38,510 nt of DNA, from NCBI GenBank assembly GCA_005808665.1, contig SYLG01000092.1, positions 1 through 38,510 on the forward strand, read 5' to 3'. This DNA is from Planctomycetia bacterium (GTDB taxonomy: Bacteria; Planctomycetota; Planctomycetia; Gemmatales; Gemmataceae). This document shows positions 17,950 to 27,040 of this stretch, in pieces. The notes beneath the pieces were generated by a model. It made no database searches. It saw nothing but the letters and a program-made list of their open reading frames with translations, and was not told the DNA's origin. How positions within the stretch are numbered: the first letter of the stretch is position 1; each line of letters opens with the position of its first letter. The position numbers were made by a program, and so were the translations under genes.

Positions 17950-18915
17950 TTATTGGGGTAGGTCCACCACCTGAATTTGGTGGTTGTCCATCCCAACATA
18001 CAGGCGTTTTCCGTCTTTTGAAACCTGAATGCAATAGGCTCCAAAATGCGGCAGCTTTTTTGTAAACTGTTGCTTTTTCGTTTCCAGGTTCCAAATCGAT
18101 ATGTTGCCTCCATAACCGCTAACGGCGATACGCTTGCCATCTGGCAAAAGGCAAAGGCCATACAAGTCATCGGCGGTGGGACCCAAATCCAAAACCGCCT
18201 TACCTGTGGCTGCCTCCCATGTCCGGATTTTTCGGTCATGGCCAATGGAGACCAAGGTTTTGTTGTCAGGAAGGAATAGGATTCCAGTCGTCCCGCCAAT
18301 GGTACTCCCTTTGAAGGCTTTGAGTTCTTTGCCAGTCGGGATTTCCCAAACCTTGATTTGGCCTTCAGCACCGGCGGCGGCAGCGGTTTTGCCATCAGGC
18401 GAAATGGTAGCACAAAATGCTGCCCCAGTAAGGCTTCCCAGGTTTTTTGTTTCCTTGGCTTGTTCGATATTCCAAAGTCGTGCGGATTTATCGGAGGAAG
18501 CAGTCATGAGATTTTTACCATCAGGCGTAGTAATGACCCCGTCCACAATGCCGGTGTGGCCTTTGATCTCCTTTAATTCTTTGGCCTCTTTTACATTCCA
18601 CAACCGAATGGATTGATCGGTAGACACGCTTGCCAATGTTTTGCCATCGGGAGTAAAGACCACACCATAAACCGGCCCGGTATGGCCTTTGAGTTCGGCG
18701 GTTGTTTTCCCGCTGGCGACATCCCACAGCCTTATGGTTTGGTCAAATCCTGCCGAGGCAAGGGTTTTCCCATCGGGTGACAAGGCAAGGTTGTGGACCA
18801 ATGCGGTATGCCCGGACCAGGTGGCATCCGCCCAGGCTAACCCAATCATTCCCGTAAGTAATCCCCCTGTTATCAAGGTTAAAGCGAAAATTGTCATAGT
18901 GCGAAATCGGTTCAT
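17950..18915 (-). CDS. Secreted WD40-repeat protein
   Basis: A signal peptide (FALTLITGGLLTGMIGLAWA) precedes about seven WD40 repeats that should close one beta-propeller. Typical blades are GHTALVHNLALSPDGKTLASAG...IRLWDVASGK and GHTGPVYGVVFTPDGKTLASVS...IRLWNVKEAK. The last blades are more diverged. WD40 propellers bind other proteins, so this is probably an exported scaffold. The minus-strand ATG at 18915 has GGAGG 7 bases upstream. The gene is divergent from the small kinase gene (121-bp gap) and convergent with the small lipoprotein gene. Compositional repetition makes this gene a likely site of misassembly in short reads, though the frame is intact. Confidence 0.88.
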   Translation of the reverse strand: MNRFRTMTIFALTLITGGLLTGMIGLAWADATWSGHTALVHNLALSPDGKTLASAGFDQTIRLWDVASGKTTAELKGHTGPVYGVVFTPDGKTLASVSTDQSIRLWNVKEAKELKEIKGHTGIVDGVITTPDGKNLMTASSDKSARLWNIEQAKETKNLGSLTGAAFCATISPDGKTAAAAGAEGQIKVWEIPTGKELKAFKGSTIGGTTGILFLPDNKTLVSIGHDRKIRTWEAATGKAVLDLGPTADDLYGLCLLPDGKRIAVSGYGGNISIWNLETKKQQFTKKLPHFGAYCIQVSKDGKRLYVGMDNHQIQVVDLPQ

Positions 18916-19036
18916 TGCATGCCTCCAAAGGCTGTTTTCTTCAGGAAATTTGGGTAGGGGATACCCGGTTTGGGAGCACCAAATTGGTTGGGTTGGATCT
19001 TTGCTCCTTCATAAGAAGATAGAAAGGAAAGTGGAC

Positions 19037-19897
19037 ATGAAAATAGGCAGTTTCAAAATCCTTGGCACTTTGGGTACTGGGGCCCACAGTACCATCTTCC
19101 ACATCCGGCGCGATTTGGACCAAAAAGCCTATGCACTGAAGGTCGTTTCCATCGACGACCCCGAGGAGGACAACAAATTCAAGGAACAGGCCGAGCACGA
19201 ATGGAATGTGCTCCAAAAACTGGATCATGGTAACATTATCAAGGGGCTGGCACTTGAATATTCCAAAAATTGGCTTTTTCGGGTTACAAAATTGCATTTG
19301 CTTCTGGAATATGGTTTGGGCAAAACCTTGGACAATGTGAAAGGCCTGAACCTCCCGCGCACCGTCGAAATTTTCCAGAAAATTGCCTCTGCAATGGTTC
19401 ATATGCACCGCCGGGAGATCATTCATGGCGACCTCAAACCCAATAATGTTCTCTTGGCACCGGGGGGCATTTTAAAGGTGATTGATTTTGGGCTTGCCCA
19501 TATAAAGGGCCAGCCAAAGGGGAGGATCCAGGGCACTCCTGATTACATCGCCCCGGAAACGGTCAAACAAAAAATCGTGAATGAGCGCACCGACATTTTC
19601 AATTTTGGTGCCACCATGTACCGAATGTTTTCATGGAAGTTGCCCCCAACGGTTATGGGAAATAGTGACTCAGGTGGGGTCCTTGATGCGAAAATTTGGC
19701 AAAGTCAGCTCAAACCTGTTGCCGAGGTCAATCCCGCCATTCCGGAAAACCTGGCTCAACTAATTCACAATTGCATGAGTTACCAAGCCTCGGGCCGACC
19801 CGAACGATTTGGGGAAATCCTTAATGCTTTGGAGGAGATCAGGGCAGCCCTTCCCAACGATCCCGATTCCACCCTCAACGAAATGGAATCGGTTTAA
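19037..19897 (+). CDS. Small soluble Ser/Thr protein kinase, non-RD type
   Basis: This 286-residue protein is little more than a kinase domain: Gly-rich loop GTLGTGAHSTIF, ATP lysine K35 (YALKVV), catalytic loop HGDLKPNN (130-137), DFG at 150-152 and GTPDYIAPE. The arginine before the catalytic aspartate is replaced by glycine, so it is a non-RD kinase and need not depend on activation-loop phosphorylation. There is no membrane segment. ATG 19037 lies after GGAAAG; the open frame continues upstream only as antisense of the WD40 gene. The next gene starts 16 bases downstream and is probably co-transcribed. Confidence 0.88.
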   Translation: MKIGSFKILGTLGTGAHSTIFHIRRDLDQKAYALKVVSIDDPEEDNKFKEQAEHEWNVLQKLDHGNIIKGLALEYSKNWLFRVTKLHLLLEYGLGKTLDNVKGLNLPRTVEIFQKIASAMVHMHRREIIHGDLKPNNVLLAPGGILKVIDFGLAHIKGQPKGRIQGTPDYIAPETVKQKIVNERTDIFNFGATMYRMFSWKLPPTVMGNSDSGGVLDAKIWQSQLKPVAEVNPAIPENLAQLIHNCMSYQASGRPERFGEILNALEEIRAALPNDPDSTLNEMESV

Positions 19898-19913
19898 CCA
19901 GATTGAAATTATC

Positions 19914-20999
19914 GTGTCAGAATCCCATTCCCTTTCCACTGATCCCCCTGACCCCCAATCCCTCCATGATAGATTGGGACCTGCAAACACCCTTTTAAAT
20001 ACCAGTTCTGGCCTGGATGCCTGGGTGGCCTACGATGCCGCAAACCAGGTCTCCCATTTGGCTCGTTTGTACCATGGCTATGATCCGGAGCAAACATTCG
20101 AGGAAAACCATGTACCTCCTCCACCGGAGCAATTGAAACAGTTATTCGAAACGGCACTCCCCTTTTTCGAAAGTGCCGGGTTCCAGGAAATCCCCTGGGA
20201 TGAAATCCGGAATGCTTCCCGATCCTCAACCCCCCATGGTGTCAACCTCTTTGTAGACCAATCCTGGTACCAGGCGATGCTAGTCCTTGGACGGGGCAAA
20301 GACCGCAGTTCCAGGGAACATTGGCCCTGGTGGAGATTTTGGCGTAAACAGGAATATGATTTTGAGGTTTACAACCGCATCATCCTGATGCTTAAGCCTG
20401 ATCCAGCAAAGTTTTTTGATAAGGACCTCGATACCGATAGCGTATTCCTCAGGCTGTTTCGGGATGTGCCTGTAAAGGACCTGGAAATGATTCTGCCAGG
20501 CGGGAAAGTCAAAATCACTCTTTTGGACCGGGCCCTCATTTACTACCCGGTTTTTGCCGGGTTGGGTTTGCTTTTTTACCAACTACTACCCCAACTTGTA
20601 AACAACGCTTTTTTTGCAGTGGGTGTTTATGCGTTTTTCAAATGGACGGTTGCCATGGCTTTGGGGGGCTGGAGCTGGCGATCCTATAGCGCCTACAGGG
20701 GCAAAATGGAACGCTATGGAATGAAACTTTCCAAGCACCTATACCTCCAGACACTGGACAGTAACCTTGGCGTTTTCACCCGACTTGGGGCCGATATTGC
20801 CTCGGTCCAGCGGGCGGTTTTGGGCGATTGGATCCAGGCCTCTGGCGTTGATAAATCTCCAGATCGTTTAAGGCAGGTTGCCTTGGATCGCATCCTATCC
20901 GCACCCAATACCTCCCAACCCCGATTGACAACTCTCCTCAATCGTTGGTTGGCCAACTCCCCGATCATGAATCCTCCTGAATCCCAAAGGGCTCCCTGA
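19914..20999 (+). CDS. DUF3754 (TMEM143-like) membrane protein
   Basis: The C-terminal half has two hydrophobic segments (IYYPVFAGLGLLFYQLL and FFAVGVYAFFKWTVAMALGG) followed by a pattern I associate with DUF3754: a Tyr-rich YGMKLSKHLYLQTLDSNLGV motif and a conserved helix after it. The N-terminal part contains FDFEVYNRI-like and FRDVPVKDLEMILPGGKVK blocks also seen in that family. The function of the family is unknown; the eukaryotic member TMEM143 is mitochondrial. The likely start is GTG 19914, 16 bases after the kinase stop; no strong ribosome site is visible. Its stop overlaps the next ATG (TGATG). Confidence 0.7.
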   Translation: MSESHSLSTDPPDPQSLHDRLGPANTLLNTSSGLDAWVAYDAANQVSHLARLYHGYDPEQTFEENHVPPPPEQLKQLFETALPFFESAGFQEIPWDEIRNASRSSTPHGVNLFVDQSWYQAMLVLGRGKDRSSREHWPWWRFWRKQEYDFEVYNRIILMLKPDPAKFFDKDLDTDSVFLRLFRDVPVKDLEMILPGGKVKITLLDRALIYYPVFAGLGLLFYQLLPQLVNNAFFAVGVYAFFKWTVAMALGGWSWRSYSAYRGKMERYGMKLSKHLYLQTLDSNLGVFTRLGADIASVQRAVLGDWIQASGVDKSPDRLRQVALDRILSAPNTSQPRLTTLLNRWLANSPIMNPPESQRAP

Positions 21000-22120
21000 T
21001 GAACCATCCCAATTGGAATGCCGACCGCCTTGCTTACCTCGATCCCAGCGGCATCCGGAAGGTCTTTGACCTTGCCAAGAATCTGAAAAATCCGGTGAAC
21101 CTCAGTATCGGTCAACCAGATTTCCAGGTGCCCGATATCGTTAGGCAAAAGGCCGTTGATTCCATTCAAAACCACGCCAATGGGTACACAGTTACCCAAG
21201 GCATTGATGCGGCAAGGGACGCCCTGAAGATTCGCGAAGGCATCCAACACTTACAGGACAGGGAACTCATCCTTACCTCGGGAACAAGCGGCGGTTTGGT
21301 ACTGGCGCTTTTGGCAACCATCAATCCCGGCGATGAAGTCATTCTTTTCGATCCCTGGTTTGCCCTTTATCCCAATATGATCCGACTCGCCGGAGGCACC
21401 CCCGTTACGGTGGATACCTATCCTGATTTCGACCTTCCCCTTGACCGTATTGGTAAAGCAATCACTGCAAAAACGAAGGCAATTTTACTCAATAACTCGG
21501 GTAACCCTTCCGGCCGGGTCTATCCCAAGGGACAGGTGGAGGCCCTTGCCAATTTGGCAAAAGAAAACGGAGTTCTCCTCATCAGTGATGAAATCTATTC
21601 GTCTTTCACCTACGATACGGAGTTTGTTTCTCCGGTTTGTTTCAACCCGGACACCCTGGTCGTTTCGGGCCTTGGAAAAAGCTATGGGTTCACAGGTTGG
21701 CGAGTGGGGTTTGCCCATGGTCCCAGGGATATTATCCAGCAGATGATCAAGCTGCAACAATTCATTTATGTTTGCACGCCTACGCCGGCCCAACATGCCA
21801 TTCCAGCCGCTTTGGAATGTGATATTTCCCCCCTGATCAAAAATTATCAGGCCAAAAGGGATTACCTTTCCGATCGCTTGCAAAGCGCCTTTCCACATAA
21901 AAAACCCGAAGGTGCCTTTTACCTATTCCTTCCTGTTCCCAAGGGTTGGACCGGTTCCCAATTTGTTGCGGAGGCCATTCGCAGGGAGTTGCTCATAATT
22001 CCAGGCAATGTTTTTGGCGAAAAAGATACCCATTTCCGCGTAAGTTATGCAGCCAGCCAAGCTACCTTGGAAAAGGGGGCGGACATTCTGCTTGAGTTGG
22101 CACAATTGGCCCCGGGTTAG
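20999..22120 (+). CDS. Class I/II PLP aminotransferase, aspartate aminotransferase-like
   Basis: The protein has the fold-type I aminotransferase motifs NLSIGQPDFQVPD, LTSGTSGGLVLALLA, NNSGNPSGRVY (usually NPxNPTG), LISDEIYSSFTYD, the PLP-lysine K227 in VSGLGKSYGFTGWRVGF, and the substrate-arginine region HFRVSYAAS. At 373 residues it is of usual size. It most likely moves amino groups from aspartate or another amino acid to a 2-oxo acid; specificity cannot be read. The ATG shares one base with the stop of the preceding gene, so translation should be coupled. Confidence 0.9.
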   Translation: MNHPNWNADRLAYLDPSGIRKVFDLAKNLKNPVNLSIGQPDFQVPDIVRQKAVDSIQNHANGYTVTQGIDAARDALKIREGIQHLQDRELILTSGTSGGLVLALLATINPGDEVILFDPWFALYPNMIRLAGGTPVTVDTYPDFDLPLDRIGKAITAKTKAILLNNSGNPSGRVYPKGQVEALANLAKENGVLLISDEIYSSFTYDTEFVSPVCFNPDTLVVSGLGKSYGFTGWRVGFAHGPRDIIQQMIKLQQFIYVCTPTPAQHAIPAALECDISPLIKNYQAKRDYLSDRLQSAFPHKKPEGAFYLFLPVPKGWTGSQFVAEAIRRELLIIPGNVFGEKDTHFRVSYAASQATLEKGADILLELAQLAPG

Positions 22121-22339
22121 TCAGAATTACCGACCCATCAACCTCCAATGCCTGATGCCCATGCCAAATTGTTGTTTTGGGAAAACTGCACAAACTGGGG
22201 CCAATTTGATTAATTAACTTCCCATGATCTTCCGTTGCCTCAATGGTCTTTGCCGGATAACAATGGGTTAGGAATACATTTTCGCCATGGGAACTGGGGT
22301 GCCTGGCAAACCTCGCCCCTGTAGCAAAGGACTTTGCAA

Positions 22340-24940
22340 ATGATGCGTATGTTTAGTTGTTTGATTGTCGGAATCCTGATGACTGGGGAATCCCTTCCGG
22401 GCCAGGAAAATCCACCCAAAGGCAAAGCGTTTGGCCTCCTTATTGGTGTTTCGGCCTATAAAGACGGCCAAATCAAGCCTCGCCCCAATGCCGAAAAGGA
22501 TGTCCTTGCGATTGCGAAAGTGCTTGCCGATCCTGGCCACCTTGGTATTGCCAAGGACGATTTGCGGGTGGTGTTAAGCGATGCCTCCAAGTATGCCGGA
22601 GCGGTCGAGGCCACCAAGTCGAACATTCTCAGGGAACTCAATTGGCTGGCCAAGGCAGCTGGTCCAACAGATCGGGTCTATCTGGTAATGATTGGCTCGG
22701 GTGGCCCCTTGGGCGACACCGGAGACCGTCGAGGGTACTTTGCCACAGACACGACTTTTGCAGGGCGCAATGAAGGGGCGATTTCGTCCGCGGATATTGG
22801 AGATATCCTCAAAACATGCAAGTCGGATCGTTTTGTCTCCTTTGTGGATGTGAATTTTAATGGATTTACCGCCATGGGTAGGGGGGTTGCGGAAGCGACT
22901 CTTGGTCAAAACCCCTACAAGGAATTTTTGGGCGATGATGGAAGCGATGAACATGGGCCAGCCAATGGCCATGTGGTTTATCTAGCCAACATTGGCCTTA
23001 GCCCCTCCTTTGACCTGGAAGGCCATGGTGTGTTTGGCAAGGTAATTGCCGAGGGGCTGGATGGAAAGGCGGACAAGGAAGGCTACGAGCCAGACGGACT
23101 GGTTACTGTTGATGAGTTAAGCGAATACCTTGTTAAAAACCTTCCTGAAATCTGTCGCAAAGATGGCAAAACAAAGGTGGAAAAGGAACAGTTGCCCATT
23201 GTTTTGGGCGGACTGGCCAGCCACTATGTCCTTACCAACAACCCGGTTGGAACCGCCAAATCCAACGCCCGGATGGAGGCTTTTGCCAAGCTGGTCACCG
23301 GTAATCAGGCGGTTGAAAAATTCAAAACCGAAGGCAATCGCCTGTTGGCCAGGATGCCCAAACTGGAAGCCCAGCGAAGCCTTCGCAAGGACTACCAGGC
23401 ACTCATCGATGGCAAAGTGGACCTTGCTGCCTTTGAAAATACCAGAAATGAAATCCTCGAAGGCACCAAACTCAATGAGGCGGATGCGGGTGATTATGCT
23501 CAACAGGTAATCAAAGCGACCCGGATCATTCGGGACAATTATGTAAAGTCGATCAAACAGCCTGACATGGTAAGGTGGGCGATCAATGGTTTGTACAAAC
23601 GCATCGAGGAGTTGGTTCCCGCCAAAATCGAAGAAAAACTCAAAGACTTGACCGGAGCCAATGAAGAAAAACTCACCCAACTTTTAGTCGAGGCCAGGGT
23701 GGCCTTGGGCAAAAGGGAGGATTTGGAAAAACACAAGGATGTGGACATTACCCTGCAAAGGATGATGTCCAACCTCGACCCCTACACCAACTATATTGAT
23801 GCCGAAACCAAAGCCGCCTTTGACAAAGAAGTTCAGGGAAACTTTACAGGCATTGGGGTGCAAATCCGCAAGGATAGTGCCACAGATATGCTCCTGGTGG
23901 TAACCCCCATAAAAGGGAGCCCCGCCTACAAGGCAGGCGTTCAGGCCGGCGACCTGATTACCAAAATCGTCCGTCCGGTAGACAACGAAGGAAATGCCCT
24001 CGAAACCCCGGAAGAAATTTCCACCATCGGCATGAGTACCCAGGATGCTGTCAAAAAAATCCTGGGTAAAAAGGGGACCAAGGTAACCATCTTTATCCAG
24101 CGCGAAGGGGAAACCAAACCCCGTGAGGTCTCACTCCTCCGCGGTCAGGTCGAGGTGGAAAGCGTTTTTGGTTTCAAGCGCGATGGCAACGACGACTGGG
24201 ATTTTTTCATCGATCCCAAAACAAAAATTGCCTACTTGCGGCTGTCCAATTTCGCCCGGTTCTCCGCCCGGGACCTCATCCGGTCGGTTGAGGAGCTCCG
24301 GAAAAAAGGCCTTAATGGCTTGATCTTCGATATGCGTTTCAACCCCGGTGGCCTCCTGGACGCAGCCGTTGCCATCTCGGATTACTTCATCGACGATGGC
24401 CTGATTGTAACCATCAGGCCCCGCCTCAAGGACTCCACGGTCATCACAGGCCGGACTCCAAACAGTGTGACCGATTTCCCCATTGCCATCCTCGTTAATG
24501 GAGGCAGTGCCTCGGGATCCGAAATTGTTGCCGCGGCTCTTCAGGATCATGGCAGGGCGTTTGTCTTTGGGGAAAGAAGTTATGGCAAGGGCTCGGTTCA
24601 AAACATTCAACCGTTTGGGGAAGGTGAAATCAAATTGACCACCGCCACTTTTTGGCGCCCCAATGGTAAAAATTTGAACAAATCAAGCACCAAGGGAAAA
24701 GAGGAGGAAGACTGGGGCGTGGTTCCCAACGAGGCCTTAGCTCTTACCCGCAGGGAACGGGAAGACCTGCAGGAACATTTGAGGGATACGGAAATCATCC
24801 AACCCAAGGTAAAACCCCCAAGCTTCAAGGAAAAACCAAAATTCGTGGACAAACAACTGGATGCGGCACTTGCCTATTTGAAAAGTCAAATCAAAATTGC
24901 CGGAATTCCTGGGGCAAAAAGTGAAAATATGGAAGATTAA
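22340..24940 (+). CDS. Caspase-like (C14) domain lacking catalytic residues fused to PDZ and S41 C-terminal processing protease
   Basis: A signal peptide is followed by a caspase-like domain at about residues 28-290, starting KAFGLLIGVSAYKD. The places where His-Gly and Asp-x-Cys should stand read MIGSGGPLGD (119-122) and FVDVNFNGF (170-175), so neither catalytic residue is kept. From about residue 380 the protein is a C-terminal processing protease: a helical N-terminal domain, a PDZ domain at about 500-600 (FTGIGVQIRKD, GSPAYKAGVQAGDLI), and an S41 core with Ser at 725 (NGGSASGSEIVAAAL) and Lys at 750 (GERSYGKGSVQ), both intact. It should cleave exported proteins near their C-termini. ATG 22340 has AAGGA 8 bases upstream. 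A strong terminator follows the stop. Confidence 0.88.
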   Translation: MMRMFSCLIVGILMTGESLPGQENPPKGKAFGLLIGVSAYKDGQIKPRPNAEKDVLAIAKVLADPGHLGIAKDDLRVVLSDASKYAGAVEATKSNILRELNWLAKAAGPTDRVYLVMIGSGGPLGDTGDRRGYFATDTTFAGRNEGAISSADIGDILKTCKSDRFVSFVDVNFNGFTAMGRGVAEATLGQNPYKEFLGDDGSDEHGPANGHVVYLANIGLSPSFDLEGHGVFGKVIAEGLDGKADKEGYEPDGLVTVDELSEYLVKNLPEICRKDGKTKVEKEQLPIVLGGLASHYVLTNNPVGTAKSNARMEAFAKLVTGNQAVEKFKTEGNRLLARMPKLEAQRSLRKDYQALIDGKVDLAAFENTRNEILEGTKLNEADAGDYAQQVIKATRIIRDNYVKSIKQPDMVRWAINGLYKRIEELVPAKIEEKLKDLTGANEEKLTQLLVEARVALGKREDLEKHKDVDITLQRMMSNLDPYTNYIDAETKAAFDKEVQGNFTGIGVQIRKDSATDMLLVVTPIKGSPAYKAGVQAGDLITKIVRPVDNEGNALETPEEISTIGMSTQDAVKKILGKKGTKVTIFIQREGETKPREVSLLRGQVEVESVFGFKRDGNDDWDFFIDPKTKIAYLRLSNFARFSARDLIRSVEELRKKGLNGLIFDMRFNPGGLLDAAVAISDYFIDDGLIVTIRPRLKDSTVITGRTPNSVTDFPIAILVNGGSASGSEIVAAALQDHGRAFVFGERSYGKGSVQNIQPFGEGEIKLTTATFWRPNGKNLNKSSTKGKEEEDWGVVPNEALALTRREREDLQEHLRDTEIIQPKVKPPSFKEKPKFVDKQLDAALAYLKSQIKIAGIPGAKSENMED

Positions 24941-24973
24941 ACGGTAACTCCAGGCTTGCCGTTATTGCCAATT

Positions 24974-25008
24974 GATCGGGGGGCGAAATCCTCCCGGTCT
25001 TTTTTTTT
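24974..25008 (+). terminator. Rho-independent terminator after the S41 protease gene
   Basis: A 10-bp stem (GATCGGGGGG with CCTCCCGGTC, two G-U pairs) closes a six-base loop CGAAAT and is followed directly by nine T bases. It begins 33 bases after the protease stop codon and should end that transcript. Confidence 0.85.
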
Positions 25009-25100
25009 GCCCATTTGATTTTGATTTTTCCCCTCCGGAAAGAGATCATGGGAGGTGAAAAATGGGGAGCAATGGCTTTGGGCCATAGGAGAAATGAACC

Positions 25101-25508
25101 ATGACTACTCGCCGATTACTAGCATCGTTTCTAATAGTGGGACTGCCGTTTGCAATGGGATGCCAGGGCAATCGGCAAACCCTCAATTCGGGAACGCACC
25201 ACCCAGGGTTTTTCGCCCGACTTTTCGGCCACAAGAACCATGAGGAACCCAAACCAAATATGGCGTGCGTCCCCCAGCAGGATCAAGGTTATGCTTCCAT
25301 GTACATGGAAGGGCCAAGCTTGACGGGAGCTGCCCCCTGTACAACAGGCACCATCCTCCCCGGGGCAGCTTTGCCCTGCGCCCCGGGTGCAGGCGGCGCC
25401 ATCAGTCCCATACCCGCAAACCCTGGCGTGCCCAATCCTTCGCGCACGGTGCCCCACGCCCAACCCATTCCCGCAAGCCCTACCAAGCTTTCACCAACCA
25501 TAGACTGA
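25101..25508 (+). CDS. Pro/Ala-rich lipoprotein of unknown function
   Basis: The 135-residue product begins with a signal peptide ending in a lipobox (GLPFAMGC). The rest has no family I know. It is low in complexity and rich in Pro, Ala, Gly and Thr, with repeated PIPA, PGAALP and NPGVPNP segments, as in surface-exposed or wall-linked tails. AGGAG at 25087-25091 lies 9 bases before ATG 25101. The gene follows a strong terminator, so it has its own promoter in the 92 bases before it. It converges with the ceramidase-like gene, whose stop is only 7 bases away. Confidence 0.7.
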   Translation: MTTRRLLASFLIVGLPFAMGCQGNRQTLNSGTHHPGFFARLFGHKNHEEPKPNMACVPQQDQGYASMYMEGPSLTGAAPCTTGTILPGAALPCAPGAGGAISPIPANPGVPNPSRTVPHAQPIPASPTKLSPTID

Positions 25509-25515
25509 TTCTGGT

Positions 25516-26937
25516 TTATTTGGCCAATAGCTCCCGAAAAGCCTCGCTTAACCGCGGGGCTGTTTCATTTCCCAAGCTGTTGATTTCGCCATACTGACTC
25601 TTTTCCCGTCCATAACAAAACGGCGCCTTTTCGTCCCATTGCCTTTTGGGAATGATGTAACCCACCTCGTCATTGGCCAAACCAACCGTCATTTTCCATT
25701 TGGCTTTGCTCATCGAAAACAAAGACTTCTCAAGCGGCGCTTCCGGGAAATCGGCCCCAGGTTCCACAGGATCCTGATACTTTCCAAGTACCAATTCGGG
25801 ATAGATTTCCCCAGGCACAAGGAAAAACTCGGCATCCCCCAAGCCAATCCAGCCAACCTCCGATTGCATCCAGAATTTGCGATCCCCGCTATCGGCGGGT
25901 TGAATCGACTCAAACTGCCCCTTGCCCGTTTCCACAAACGCCTTGCGGTTGAATGCCCCCAGTTTAAAAAAAGCTTGATATCCCTTGTTTTCAACCGGAA
26001 AATGAACGATTTTTGACCTGTACTCCAATTGCGAAATCGAAACACCCTTTGCCTCTTTCAAGGCGCCCAGGGCTTTTTCCCCCAACAATTCTCCCAAACG
26101 GTTCATGGTTTCAAAAGTTTTAAGAGCCAATTCCTTTCCAGCTTTGTCTTTCACTTTAACCCCAATCGTGGTCATCAACCCACCCACGGTTCCCGTCAGG
26201 TAAATCCCTTTGCAGCCAAGGCGTTTGGCCATGGTTTCTAGGGCCGGGGTCGGAAAATCCGCCGTGATCAGGGTGCCATTGGAATCCACCGTTTCGGGAT
26301 GATTGTTCCACTGCAATAAAAATCCGTGCGTTTTGCCCGACTTGATTTCATCAAAGCGGAGAACCACCAAATCCTCATGTTTAATATCCGGTAACCTTCC
26401 GTCCCGAAGCAATTCCGGTGCTGCCGCCTTGGCCGCCACCACCTTGCAGGGCTTCCGGTCGGCCATGGCTTCCCTGATAAGGTTGGGAATCCGGTTTTGA
26501 ATCGACCTTACATAGGCCTTGTCCACTCCCGACCGCCCAAAACCCGGGCCCCACAAGCCCAGCGTGTCCGGGCCGTTGTGATTGTGGGTCGAACAGACAA
26601 CAAGGTAATCCAGTTCCGGAACCAGTTTTCGGGTTTCCAAAGTGAAATCATGGAAAAGTCCAACAAGGTCCACCGAAACAATGCCGATTTTTTTACCCCC
26701 CGGTTGCTCCAGAACGATGGCCCTTGCAAATAGGGGGTCGTGAACCCCGGTGGCTACCCGGTTGTTGCCAAACCCGGCAATATACACCTTGGCCGCCTTG
26801 GTATCAGGCGTAATGTCCATCTGGGCAAACCCGGCCTGAATGATGTTTTCCGGGGATTCGCCTTGAACCGGATTCATCCCCCCGGTTCCCGCAAAAAGCG
26901 TCCCTCCAACCAACAAAAGAGTGATAAACCAACGCAT
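25516..26937 (-). CDS. Neutral/alkaline non-lysosomal ceramidase-like hydrolase
   Basis: A signal peptide (ITLLLVGGTLFAGTGG) is followed by the ceramidase N-domain pattern AGFAQMDITPD, GVHDPLFARAIVLE, IGIVSVDLVGL and the zinc-binding CSTHNHNGPDTLGLWGPG with H118 and H120. True neutral ceramidases are about 650-780 residues, so this 473-residue protein lacks most of the C-terminal domain; many bacterial short forms of this kind have unknown substrates. It is predicted to be exported and zinc-dependent. The minus-strand start has AAGGA 9 bases upstream. It is divergent from the HEAT/TPR gene. Confidence 0.82.
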   Translation of the reverse strand: MRWFITLLLVGGTLFAGTGGMNPVQGESPENIIQAGFAQMDITPDTKAAKVYIAGFGNNRVATGVHDPLFARAIVLEQPGGKKIGIVSVDLVGLFHDFTLETRKLVPELDYLVVCSTHNHNGPDTLGLWGPGFGRSGVDKAYVRSIQNRIPNLIREAMADRKPCKVVAAKAAAPELLRDGRLPDIKHEDLVVLRFDEIKSGKTHGFLLQWNNHPETVDSNGTLITADFPTPALETMAKRLGCKGIYLTGTVGGLMTTIGVKVKDKAGKELALKTFETMNRLGELLGEKALGALKEAKGVSISQLEYRSKIVHFPVENKGYQAFFKLGAFNRKAFVETGKGQFESIQPADSGDRKFWMQSEVGWIGLGDAEFFLVPGEIYPELVLGKYQDPVEPGADFPEAPLEKSLFSMSKAKWKMTVGLANDEVGYIIPKRQWDEKAPFCYGREKSQYGEINSLGNETAPRLSEAFRELLAK

Positions 26938-27040
26938 AATGAGGTTCCTTTGACAAAGGTGATCGGGATATCGTTATCATTGTAAGTAGGGCATCCTTTG
27001 CCCAGCCATTTCCACCCAGAAGATCCTCCGGGGGTTTTGC

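Noticed and set aside
18689-19036. N-terminal extension of the small kinase
   Set aside because: The frame is open, but it is the antisense of the WD40 gene, and the kinase domain starts properly at ATG 19037 with its own ribosome site.
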